Below, piece after piece: positions 15,508 to 23,513 of a stretch of DNA of 61,403 nucleotides. A model generated the notes under the pieces. The model saw nothing but the letters and a program-made list of their open reading frames with translations. It was not told the origin of the DNA and made no database searches. Source of the stretch: Rodentibacter caecimuris (GTDB lineage: Bacteria; Pseudomonadota; Gammaproteobacteria; Enterobacterales; Pasteurellaceae); NCBI RefSeq assembly GCF_024622045.1, contig NZ_JANKBP010000015.1; one strand, given 5' to 3'. The translations under genes were made by a program, and so were the position numbers. Numbering within the stretch: position 1 is the first letter of the stretch; every line of letters begins with the position of its first letter.

Positions 15508-16833
15508 TTATGCTGAAAGCTTATTTTTCTTGCGTTGTAAGAAATACACAAGCACGAGCAATAATGCACAGCCTAGCGATACGATAAATAGGCTACCAAA
15601 GAAGCCGTTCCAGTGTAAGGATTGGATAATCCATGCGAGTGGCGCCCCAGCAAGTGCAGCACCAATGTAGGCGAACAAGCTGACAAAGCCGGTAGAGGAA
15701 CCTGAAGCATATTTATGGGAGTTTTCAGCGGCTGCCATGGCGATTAAGAATTGCGGCCCGAAAATAAAGAATCCCATTAAGAAGAATAATCCGCTCATAA
15801 TGATATAGTTATCACTCGGAATGAACCAAAGTGCCAGAGAGACAGAAATAATACCAAGCACATAAATAATGTTCATTTGAGTACGATTGCCATTGAAGAA
15901 TTTATCAGAGCCCCATCCTGCAAACAATGCGCCTAAAAAACCGCCTACTTCAAAGAATGAAACGGCAGCATTGGCTTTTAATAAGTCATAACCGTGAGTT
16001 TCTGTTAAATAGAGATTTCCCCAGTCATTAATGCCGGTACGGATGATATAGATAAAACACCAAGAAAATGCTAATGCCCAAATAATGCTATTTTTGAATA
16101 CGTAGGTTTTGAGAATTTCCCAGTTAGACAAACCTAATCCTTCATTTTCATGGTCTTTTTCGGCTATGTCATTGCGCCACTCACCAACGGTTGGTAAGCC
16201 CATTGAAGAAGGGCGATCACGTAATAAGAAACACATTGCAAAGCCGACAACACAGGCAATAATTCCGGGGACGATCATGCCATAACGCCATCCCCAATAA
16301 AGAGTGACCGCACCAGCCAAAATAGGAATGAGTGCGCCGCCAAGATTATGCGATGTATTCCAAATTGCCCACCATAAGCCACGTTCGTTACGTGAGTACC
16401 ACGTGTTTAAGATTTTAGAGCAAGGCGGCCACCCCCAGCCTTGAAAGAATGCATTGATCATCCAAAGGGTGATGAACATAAAGACGGATGAACTCATACC
16501 AAACAGGATATTTACTACACCGGTCATCATTAGTCCAATACCCATAAAGTAGCGGGGATTAGAACGGTCACTAAGCACACCGGATAAGAATTTGGATATT
16601 CCGTAGGTGAGATAAAACGCTGTTCCCATAATGCCAATATCGGACTTTTGCAAACCTAAATCTGTCAACATTGCCGGCATAACAAAATTAAAGCTTTTTC
16701 GTGTGAAATAGAAGATGGCATAGCCTATATAGCTCGTGATCATCAAATGCAATCGCCAATAACGGTAGGTTTTATCTATTTCTTCTTTCGATTTTGTGAT
16801 AGGTAAATCTGGTGGGACACTAAAAATACTCAT
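15508..16833 (-). CDS. UhpC-like sugar-phosphate transporter/sensor (MFS)
   Basis: A 441-residue 12-helix protein of the organophosphate:phosphate antiporter family. It reads like E. coli UhpC along its length: YRYWRLHLMITSYIGYAIFYFTRKSFN split across the first helix, TYGISKFLSGVLSDR, INAFFQGWGWPPC, WNTSHNLGGALIP, INDWGNLYLTETHG and FGPQFLIAMAAAE. In E. coli UhpC senses external glucose 6-phosphate and signals to the UhpB kinase. Neither uhpA, uhpB nor uhpT lies in this window, so it may act as a transporter, as Chlamydia UhpC does. It is monocistronic between deoR and xylR. The substrate is unknown; a hexose or pentose phosphate is likely. Confidence 0.85.
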   Translation of the reverse strand: MSIFSVPPDLPITKSKEEIDKTYRYWRLHLMITSYIGYAIFYFTRKSFNFVMPAMLTDLGLQKSDIGIMGTAFYLTYGISKFLSGVLSDRSNPRYFMGIGLMMTGVVNILFGMSSSVFMFITLWMINAFFQGWGWPPCSKILNTWYSRNERGLWWAIWNTSHNLGGALIPILAGAVTLYWGWRYGMIVPGIIACVVGFAMCFLLRDRPSSMGLPTVGEWRNDIAEKDHENEGLGLSNWEILKTYVFKNSIIWALAFSWCFIYIIRTGINDWGNLYLTETHGYDLLKANAAVSFFEVGGFLGALFAGWGSDKFFNGNRTQMNIIYVLGIISVSLALWFIPSDNYIIMSGLFFLMGFFIFGPQFLIAMAAAENSHKYASGSSTGFVSLFAYIGAALAGAPLAWIIQSLHWNGFFGSLFIVSLGCALLLVLVYFLQRKKNKLSA

Positions 16834-16931
16834 AATGAGCTCCTTTTATATTATTTTTATGACTAAAGAGCGCTAGTGTAGTGCAAATAGGGGAATAAAA
16901 AATAGAGATAGATCAAGTTTTAAAGAGTTAG

Positions 16932-16974
16932 AAAAGTGCAGTGGAAATTCTCTCGGATTTTTAACCGCACTTTT
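16932..16974 (-). terminator. Probable xylR terminator
   Basis: ACCGCACTTTT (16964-16974) faces AAAAGTGCAGT (16932-16942), an uptake-signal dyad with one decayed arm (one mismatch). It lies right after the xylR stop on the minus strand. Confidence 0.65.
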
Positions 16975-16976
16975 AT

Positions 16977-18140
16977 TTAATTATTCTTTCTAAATTCTTT
17001 TGGCGTCATGCCAAATTCCTTCTTAAATACGGAGTAAAAGTATTGAATAGAAGGATAACCGCAAATCTCAGCGATTTCTTGAATGGAAATATCCGTTTGT
17101 TGTAATAAATTTTTTGCACGCGAGATTTTTTCTTCGTGAATAACTTGATGAATGGTTTTATTCATCTCATTTTTGAAACGTTGTTCGAGGTTTGAGCGTG
17201 AAGTGGCAAGATGATCTAACACTTGTTCTACTTTAATGCCTTGGCATGCCCGATGACGGATATAATGCATGGCTTGCATCACGAGTGGATCGCTTAATGA
17301 ACGGTAATCGGTTGAATTACGGGCGTGTACGGAGATGGGAGGAATTAAAATCGGATGATGGGATACAGTTTGTCCGTTCAACAATCGGTGTAATAATTTT
17401 GCGGCTTGATAGCCGATTTCCCTTGTCCCCTGTTCCACCGAAGAGAGTGATACGCGAGACAAATATTGGATCAATTCTTCATTATCAATGCCCACGATAC
17501 ACAGTTCTTCCGGCACCGCTATTTTGCTATATTCGCAGGCTTGTAATAAATGTCGCGCCCGAGCATCGGTGACGGCAATAATGCCGGTATGAAGCGGTAA
17601 CGTTTTTAACCAGTCGATGAGTTTTGCTTGCTCGGTCAGCCAATTTTGTCCGTTAATTTGCCCGCCTTCATAGAGGTGGAGCGGATAGTGATTTTTTTCC
17701 ATTAATGCAACAAAGGCATTTTTTCGCTCTTTTGACCAATGTTTTTCACCGTCTATTTGTAATCCATAAAACGCAAAGTGAGACAGTCCTTTTTGTTGAA
17801 GATGGAAAAAGGCAAGCTCAACAAGTGCCTCGTTATTTGTGGCGACATAAGGAAAGTGCGGGTAAAAATCAAGGCGTTTATAAGATCCTCCAACTGCAAT
17901 CGTGGGAATTTGGGTATGCTTGAGCAGTTTTGCGGTTTGAGGATCATCAAAATCAGCAATAATGCCGTCGATAGACAAATGATTTATGCTATCGGCATGG
18001 TAAATAAATTCATCTTCTACAAAAATATCCCACATACATTGTGAAGCTTGAATATATTGCCCGATACCTTCTACTACCTGCCGATCGTACACTTTATTGG
18101 CATTAAAGAAGAGTGCGATTTTATAGTATGGTTCCGCCAT
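16977..18140 (-). CDS. xylR: Xylose operon activator XylR (AraC family)
   Basis: A 387-residue regulator, close to E. coli XylR (392). The N-terminal two-thirds is a LacI/periplasmic-binding-like sugar sensor (YKIALFFNANKVYDRQVVEGI at the start, then DGIIADFDDP and CIVGIDNEELI). The last 100 residues are an AraC DNA-binding domain with two helix-turn-helix units (VEQVLDHLATSRSNLEQRF and ISIQEIAEICGYPSIQYFY, then FKKEFGMTPKEFR). Xylose binding would activate xylA and xylF promoters. It is downstream of xylFGH on the same strand, 73 bp after xylH, so it may be partly co-expressed. Confidence 0.94.
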   Translation of the reverse strand: MAEPYYKIALFFNANKVYDRQVVEGIGQYIQASQCMWDIFVEDEFIYHADSINHLSIDGIIADFDDPQTAKLLKHTQIPTIAVGGSYKRLDFYPHFPYVATNNEALVELAFFHLQQKGLSHFAFYGLQIDGEKHWSKERKNAFVALMEKNHYPLHLYEGGQINGQNWLTEQAKLIDWLKTLPLHTGIIAVTDARARHLLQACEYSKIAVPEELCIVGIDNEELIQYLSRVSLSSVEQGTREIGYQAAKLLHRLLNGQTVSHHPILIPPISVHARNSTDYRSLSDPLVMQAMHYIRHRACQGIKVEQVLDHLATSRSNLEQRFKNEMNKTIHQVIHEEKISRAKNLLQQTDISIQEIAEICGYPSIQYFYSVFKKEFGMTPKEFRKNN

Positions 18141-18213
18141 TACCCCATCCTGATAACTTGATTATGAGAAATATAGCGAAAAATAAATTTTTATAAAAGT
18201 GCGGATAAGAAAA

Positions 18214-19341
18214 TCACATTTTTTTCTTGCTACCGGTATCAATCCATACGGCAAGTAATAAAATTGCGCCTTTAACGATATATTGCCAGAAGGTTGGAAC
18301 ATCAAGCATACTCATACCGTTATCCAAAGACGCAATAATTAACGCACCGATGACAACGCCAAATACGCTACCGATACCTCCTGCTAAACTGGCACCGCCA
18401 ATAACACAGGCGGCAATGGCATCGAGTTCGGCATTTTGTCCGGCAGAAGGTGAACCAGCCCCTAAACGTGCACTTAAAATTAACCCTGCGATAGCGACCA
18501 ATACCCCGTTCATGGCAAAGATGATAAGTTTGGTTTTTTCTACGTTAATGCCGGATAGTTTCGCCGCCTCAATATTGCCGCCAATCGCATAAACATGGCG
18601 ACCGAAAGCAGTTTTACGCGAAAGAAACAAGCCGAATATGGCAAGAATTGAAAGGACTAATACAGGAAACGGAATACCGCGATAATCATTTAACAGATAA
18701 ATAGCAGCTAATAGGATAATGGCAAATAAGGCGTATTTGGAAAAATCTTTTGATAATGGTGGTACGTGAAGTTGAAGTTGTTGGCGGCTTCTGCGTTGGT
18801 AATGCCCCCAAAGAATAAAACCGATAACCGCTATTCCGCCAAGGATAAATCCGCTAATATCGGAAAGGTATCCCTGCCCGATGATTGTCATCGCACCGCT
18901 AATCGGTGATACGGTTGTGCCATTGGTTAGCCCGATTAAAATACCTCGGAAAGCAAGATAACCCGCCAGCGTAACAATAAATGAGGGAACTTTACGATAG
19001 GCAACCCACCAGCCGTTCCAAATACCGAACACTAAACCTAAAGCGAGTGTTGCGATGATTGTGATAGGGAGTGGCAATCCCCACCATACATCCGCAATAG
19101 CCGCAAACCCGCCTAATAACCCCATTAAAGAACCGACGGACAAATCAATTTCGGCAGAAATAATGACAAATACCATGCCAATGGCAAGAATACCCGTTAT
19201 AGAAGTTTGACGTAATAGGTTAGAAATGTTGCGTGCGCTTAAATAAGCGCCATCCGTCGCAAAGGTGAAAAATACCATAATGACCGCAATGGCAATGAGC
19301 ATAATATAAACCTGTAAATTTGCGGGTTTTAACTTAAACAT
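18214..19341 (-). CDS. xylH: Xylose ABC transporter permease
   Basis: A 375-residue inner-membrane permease of the ribose/xylose (BPD_transp_2) type with about 10 hydrophobic helices. Family blocks are present: FVIISAEIDLSVGSLMGLLG, GTTVSPISGAM and DAIAACVIGGASLAGGIGSV. It begins 3 bp after xylG with its ribosome site (AAGGAGTGATTT) inside the xylG end, so coupling is likely. It partners XylG and XylF to import D-xylose. Confidence 0.95.
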   Translation of the reverse strand: MFKLKPANLQVYIMLIAIAVIMVFFTFATDGAYLSARNISNLLRQTSITGILAIGMVFVIISAEIDLSVGSLMGLLGGFAAIADVWWGLPLPITIIATLALGLVFGIWNGWWVAYRKVPSFIVTLAGYLAFRGILIGLTNGTTVSPISGAMTIIGQGYLSDISGFILGGIAVIGFILWGHYQRRSRQQLQLHVPPLSKDFSKYALFAIILLAAIYLLNDYRGIPFPVLVLSILAIFGLFLSRKTAFGRHVYAIGGNIEAAKLSGINVEKTKLIIFAMNGVLVAIAGLILSARLGAGSPSAGQNAELDAIAACVIGGASLAGGIGSVFGVVIGALIIASLDNGMSMLDVPTFWQYIVKGAILLLAVWIDTGSKKKM

Positions 19342-19344
19342 AAA

Positions 19345-20856
19345 TCACTCCTTAAGTGCGGTTTCCATAACTTGTTCTTGGGTAAGGCCGTTATTAATCA
19401 GGCTGGCTTTGAGTTTACCTTGGTGCATTACTAGGATTCGGTCACTAATCCCCAGCACTTCCGGTAATTCTGAGGAAATCACGATAATGGCCATTCCCTC
19501 TTTGGCTAATTGGTTGATTAACTTGTAGATCTCGTATTTTGCACCAACATCAATGCCCCTTGTCGGTTCATCTAAAATAAGGATTCTAGGGGTTAACAAT
19601 AAGCATTTTGCTAGAATGGCTTTTTGTTGGTTGCCACCACTTAACCGCCCAATGGGAAGTTCCGGAGACGCGGTTTTTACTTTTAATTGTTTAATTGCAG
19701 AATCAATCACTTGTTGTTCTTTTGCTTCATTGATGACTGTTCTTCCAAAGCAATATTGTTTTAATGAAGAAAGCGTAATATTTTTGCCTACTCCCATAAT
19801 AGAAACAATGCCGTGTTTTTTACGATCCTCCGGTACCATCATTATTTTATGTTTAATAGCCTGTGCGCAATTTTTGATATGCACTTGTTTTTGATTGATG
19901 AAAATATTTCCTTCATATTTACCTTGATAAGAACCAAACAGGCATTGCACCATTTCGGTTCGACCGGAACCGACCAGTCCGGCAACACCGAGAATTTCGC
20001 CGGCGTGAAGGCTAAAACTTACATCGTCCACGCGTTTGATGTGTGTATTGATCGGATGCCAAGCAGAAAGATTTTCAACTCGTAAAATTTCAGCTTTAAT
20101 TTCGTGAGGTTCATGAGGGTAAAGGGAGGTGATTTCCCTTCCCACCATCATGGTGATAATGTCATCTTCACTCATTGTGTCGGCATTTTTTGTTCCAATA
20201 TGTTCACCGTCCCGAATGACACAAATTTTGTCGGAAATCTCTTTCACTTCATTTAATTTATGGGAAATATAGATGCAGGCAATGTTATGAGCTTTTAAAT
20301 CTTTAACGAGAGTTAATAGAATCGCCGTTTCTTTTTCGGTTAATGAGGCAGTAGGCTCATCAAGAATCAATAATCTCACTTGCTTGTTTAACGCCTTTGC
20401 AATTTCCACTAATTGTTGCTGACCAAGCCCTAATTCCCCCACGCGGGTATTAGGATCAATATCTAATTGGACTTGTTGCAGTAATGTTTTACAACGGAGA
20501 TACATTTCACTATCGGCAGTGATACATTTATGAGTGATTTCGTTACCCAAAAAAATATTTTCCAACACTGACATATTTTTCACGAGCGTGAGTTCCTGAT
20601 GAATAATCGAAATGCCTTTTTCTTCCGTGTCTTTGATATTTTTTGCTTTGAGTTCACTTTCTGAAAAATAAATATTGCCACTGTAATCGCCATAAGGATA
20701 AATACCGCAAAGCACTTTCATTAGTGTGGATTTCCCTGAACCATTTTCACCACATAAGGACAGGATTTCCCCGGCTTCAAGCTCAATGGAAATATCGCGA
20801 AGTGCGGTCACATCACCAAATTTTTTTGTGATGTTTCTCATTTCTAACAATGCCAT
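19345..20856 (-). CDS. xylG: Xylose ABC transporter ATP-binding protein
   Basis: A 503-residue protein with two fused ABC cassettes, as in sugar importers of the RbsA/XylG type. The first has Walker A GENGSGKST (about 36-44), signature LGLGQQQ and Walker B LLILDEPTA. The second has the usual degenerate P-loop GLVGSGRTE, signature LSGGNQQK and ILILDEPTRGID. It energises XylH. A hairpin separates it from xylF (20877-20895), which probably sets lower expression than the binding protein. Confidence 0.95.
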   Translation of the reverse strand: MALLEMRNITKKFGDVTALRDISIELEAGEILSLCGENGSGKSTLMKVLCGIYPYGDYSGNIYFSESELKAKNIKDTEEKGISIIHQELTLVKNMSVLENIFLGNEITHKCITADSEMYLRCKTLLQQVQLDIDPNTRVGELGLGQQQLVEIAKALNKQVRLLILDEPTASLTEKETAILLTLVKDLKAHNIACIYISHKLNEVKEISDKICVIRDGEHIGTKNADTMSEDDIITMMVGREITSLYPHEPHEIKAEILRVENLSAWHPINTHIKRVDDVSFSLHAGEILGVAGLVGSGRTEMVQCLFGSYQGKYEGNIFINQKQVHIKNCAQAIKHKIMMVPEDRKKHGIVSIMGVGKNITLSSLKQYCFGRTVINEAKEQQVIDSAIKQLKVKTASPELPIGRLSGGNQQKAILAKCLLLTPRILILDEPTRGIDVGAKYEIYKLINQLAKEGMAIIVISSELPEVLGISDRILVMHQGKLKASLINNGLTQEQVMETALKE

Positions 20857-20876
20857 AGCTATACTCCCTAAAGAAT

Positions 20877-20895
20877 AGGGGAAGAGACTTCCCCT
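20877..20895 (-). other. Intercistronic stem-loop between xylF and xylG
   Basis: AGGGGAAG and CTTCCCCT form a perfect 8-bp stem with a 3-nt loop in the 45-bp gap. No T-run of length follows, so an mRNA-stabilising or partial attenuating role after the abundant binding-protein gene is more likely than full termination. Confidence 0.6.
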
Positions 20896-20901
20896 TTAAG
20901 C

Positions 20902-21900
20902 TTATTGATAAATGCTTTCTTTTGTGTGGAAACCGTCTTTAATGACCGTTTCATCAATATTGTTTTTATCAACGGCAATCGGATCAAGTAAATAGGCAGG
21001 TACGTTTTTAAGTCCATTATTCAGTTCTGCATTAGATTCAACTTTTTCGTTTTTGCCTAGTTGTACTGCGATTTGAGCTGCTTTATCTGCGAGTTTTGTA
21101 ATAGGTTTATAAACGGTCATTGTTTGTGAGCCGCTGACGATGCGTTTAATTGCGGCTAAATCCGCATCTTGACCTGAAATAGCGACTTTACCTGACAATC
21201 CTTGCGCACTTAATGCTTGAATTGCGCCACCTGCGGTTGCATCATTTGAAGCGACAACAGCATCAATATTATTTTTATTGGCGGTGAGAGCGTTTTCCAT
21301 AATTTGTAATGCTTTTTCGGCGAGCCAAGAATCGACCCATTGATCGCCAACCACTTTAATTTTTCCTGTTTTAATTAAAGGGTCTAAGACTTTCATTTGC
21401 CCTTTTCTAAACAATTTTGCATTGTTATCGACCGGTGAACCGCCCATCAAGAAATAATTACCTTCAGGTTTTACTGCGACAATGCTTTTAGCTTGTAATT
21501 CCCCCACTTTTTCATTATCAAAAGAAACATAGAAATCTAATTCGGCATTGTTAATTAAGCGATCATAAGCCAATACTTTGATGCCTTCTTTTTTCGCTTC
21601 GGCAATGACATTGCTCAATACTTCACCGTTGTGCGGAATAATCACTAAAACATCAATATCTTTATTGATCATATTTTCAATTTGAGAAATTTGTGCCGAA
21701 TCATCACCGTTCGCAGATTGTACGAAAACTTTTGCGCCCATAGACTCCGCTTTTTTGACGAAAATATCGCGATCTTTTTGCCATCTTTCTAAACGCAAGT
21801 CATCAATAGATAAGCCGATTTTAAGATCTTTGGAATAGGCAGAACTACTCAATACCGTTAATGCTGCTGCAAGGGTGAGTAAAGCTGATTTAATTTTCAT
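20902..21900 (-). CDS. xylF: D-xylose periplasmic binding protein
   Basis: A 332-residue precursor with a Sec signal (MKIKSALLTLAAALTVLSSS, cleavage near AYS-KDL, about residue 23). The mature part is a type I periplasmic binding protein: LKIGLSIDDLRLERWQKDRD at its start, VLVIIPHNGEVL, VASNDATAGGAIQAL and ISGQDADLAAIKRI. The LERWQKDRD segment is typical of XylF. It is the first gene of xylFGH, divergent from xylAB across a region with a CRP site. Confidence 0.95.
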   Translation of the reverse strand: MKIKSALLTLAAALTVLSSSAYSKDLKIGLSIDDLRLERWQKDRDIFVKKAESMGAKVFVQSANGDDSAQISQIENMINKDIDVLVIIPHNGEVLSNVIAEAKKEGIKVLAYDRLINNAELDFYVSFDNEKVGELQAKSIVAVKPEGNYFLMGGSPVDNNAKLFRKGQMKVLDPLIKTGKIKVVGDQWVDSWLAEKALQIMENALTANKNNIDAVVASNDATAGGAIQALSAQGLSGKVAISGQDADLAAIKRIVSGSQTMTVYKPITKLADKAAQIAVQLGKNEKVESNAELNNGLKNVPAYLLDPIAVDKNNIDETVIKDGFHTKESIYQ

Positions 21901-21982
21901 ACTGATACCTCAATAGTTAATTGAATAGAAGGTAGAGCGGTTGCTCCGATGGTTAGTTTTCTTCTTTTAACCCTCTCTTTCA

Positions 21983-21988
21983 ATTATA
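21983..21988 (-). promoter_or_regulatory. xylF -10 box
   Basis: A perfect TATAAT on the minus strand, about 54 bp from the centre of the CRP site. The gap leaves room for XylR between CRP and the polymerase, as in the E. coli arrangement. Confidence 0.5.
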
Positions 21989-22018
21989 AAATCTTTCACT
22001 ATTATTACGTTTTTTCAC

Positions 22019-22040
22019 AATTGTGATCTATGCCACAATT
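22019..22040. promoter_or_regulatory. CRP site of the xyl divergent region
   Basis: Core TGTGA-TCTATG-CCACA (22022-22037), one mismatch to consensus. The outer AATTGTG/CACAATT arms are also symmetric over the 22-bp site. It lies midway between xylF and xylA. Confidence 0.85.
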
Positions 22041-22138
22041 GCAAATTATCGCCATTGGAAAACAAAATAACATAATTGATGAATAAGGTATTTTTCATAA
22101 AAATACAGGAAATTTCATCATTCAAAGAGGAAACTCCT

Positions 22139-23458
22139 ATGGCAAACTACTTCGATAAAATTGAAAAAGTCACCTTTGAAGGCGTACAATCAACCAACCC
22201 CTTTGCTTTTAAACACTATGATGCGAATCAGGTCATTTTAGGTAAAACTATGGCGGAACATTTGCGTTTAGCCGTATGTTATTGGCATACCTTTTGTTGG
22301 AATGGAAATGATATGTTTGGGCTGGGTTCTCTTGACCGAAGTTGGCAAAAAAATGCTGATGCACTTGCCGGGGCGGAACAAAAAGCAGAGATTGCCTTTG
22401 AGTTTTTCAGTAAATTGGGCGTACCTTATTATTGTTTTCATGATGTGGATGTCGCACCGGAAGGCAATTCTGCAAAAGAATATTTACAAAATTTCCATCA
22501 TGTCGTGGATATTTTAGAGCGCAAACAAGCGGAAAGCGGTGTAAAACTGCTATGGGGAACAGCAAATTGTTTCACGAATCCGCGTTATATGTCCGGAGCA
22601 TCGACAAACCCGAATCCGGAAGTGTTTGCTTGGGCGGCAATGCAAGTATTTAATGCGATGAACGCCACAAAACGCTTAGGAGGGGAAAACTATGTGTTGT
22701 GGGGCGGGCGTGAAGGCTATGAAACCTTGCTTAACACGGATCTTAAACGTGAGCGTGAACAACTCGGTCGTTTTATGCAAATGGTGGTGGAACATAAGTA
22801 TAAAATCGGTTTCAACGGTACGTTATTAATTGAACCGAAACCGCAAGAACCGACAAAACATCAATATGATTATGATGTGGCAACTGTTTATGGTTTCCTA
22901 AAACAATTTGGATTGGAAAAAGAAATTAAGGTGAATATTGAAGCCAATCATGCGACACTTGCCGGACACACTTTCCAACATGAAGTGGCAACCGCCTGTG
23001 CATTAGATATTTTCGGTTCTATTGATGCCAATCGCGGTGATCCGCAACTTGGTTGGGATACAGATCAATTTCCGAATAGCGTAGAGGAAAACACCTTAGT
23101 GATGTATGAAATTTTGAAACATGGCGGATTTACCACGGGTGGCTTTAATTTTGATGCAAAAATTCGTCGCCAAAGTACCAATCCTTATGATTTATTCCAT
23201 GGTCATATTGGGGCGATTGATGTGTTAGCATTATCTTTAAAACGTGCAGCAAAAATGATCGAAGAAGAAACGCTACACAAAATTGTTGAAGCGCGCTATG
23301 CCGGTTGGAACGGTGAACTCGGTCAACAAATTTTGCAAGGTCAGCTTTCTTTGGAACAACTTGCCCGGCTTGTTCAAGAAAAAGGATTTGATCCAAAACC
23401 GGTATCCGGTCAGCAAGAATATTTAGAAAATATTGTGAATCAAGTCATTTATCGTTAG
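22139..23458 (+). CDS. xylA: Xylose isomerase
   Basis: Isomerises D-xylose to D-xylulose. The chosen ATG at 22139 has a good ribosome site (AGAGGAAACTCCT) and aligns with E. coli XylA, giving 439 residues (E. coli 440). An in-frame ATG at 22076 would add 21 unlike residues. The catalytic His lies in CFHDVDVAPEG, the substrate-binding Lys in LIEPKPQEPTKHQ, and metal ligands in NIEANHATLAGH and GSIDANRGD. It is divergent from xylFGH and followed by xylB after an uptake-signal dyad. Confidence 0.97.
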   Translation: MANYFDKIEKVTFEGVQSTNPFAFKHYDANQVILGKTMAEHLRLAVCYWHTFCWNGNDMFGLGSLDRSWQKNADALAGAEQKAEIAFEFFSKLGVPYYCFHDVDVAPEGNSAKEYLQNFHHVVDILERKQAESGVKLLWGTANCFTNPRYMSGASTNPNPEVFAWAAMQVFNAMNATKRLGGENYVLWGGREGYETLLNTDLKREREQLGRFMQMVVEHKYKIGFNGTLLIEPKPQEPTKHQYDYDVATVYGFLKQFGLEKEIKVNIEANHATLAGHTFQHEVATACALDIFGSIDANRGDPQLGWDTDQFPNSVEENTLVMYEILKHGGFTTGGFNFDAKIRRQSTNPYDLFHGHIGAIDVLALSLKRAAKMIEEETLHKIVEARYAGWNGELGQQILQGQLSLEQLARLVQEKGFDPKPVSGQQEYLENIVNQVIYR

Positions 23459-23467
23459 GTTTATTTC

Positions 23468-23497
23468 AAAAGTGCGGTCATTTTTCACCGCACTTTT
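23468..23497. terminator. Uptake-signal dyad between xylA and xylB
   Basis: AAAGTGCGGT (23468-23477) faces ACCGCACTTT (23487-23496): a 10-bp stem with a 9-nt loop in the 55-bp gap, ending 16 bp before the xylB start. The following T-run is weak, so partial termination or attenuation is possible. Confidence 0.6.
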
Positions 23498-23513
23498 GGG
23501 TTTGGGAGGCAGT

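Noticed and set aside
22076..22138. N-terminal extension of xylA
   Set aside because: The added residues do not resemble the family; the ATG at 22139 has a strong ribosome site.
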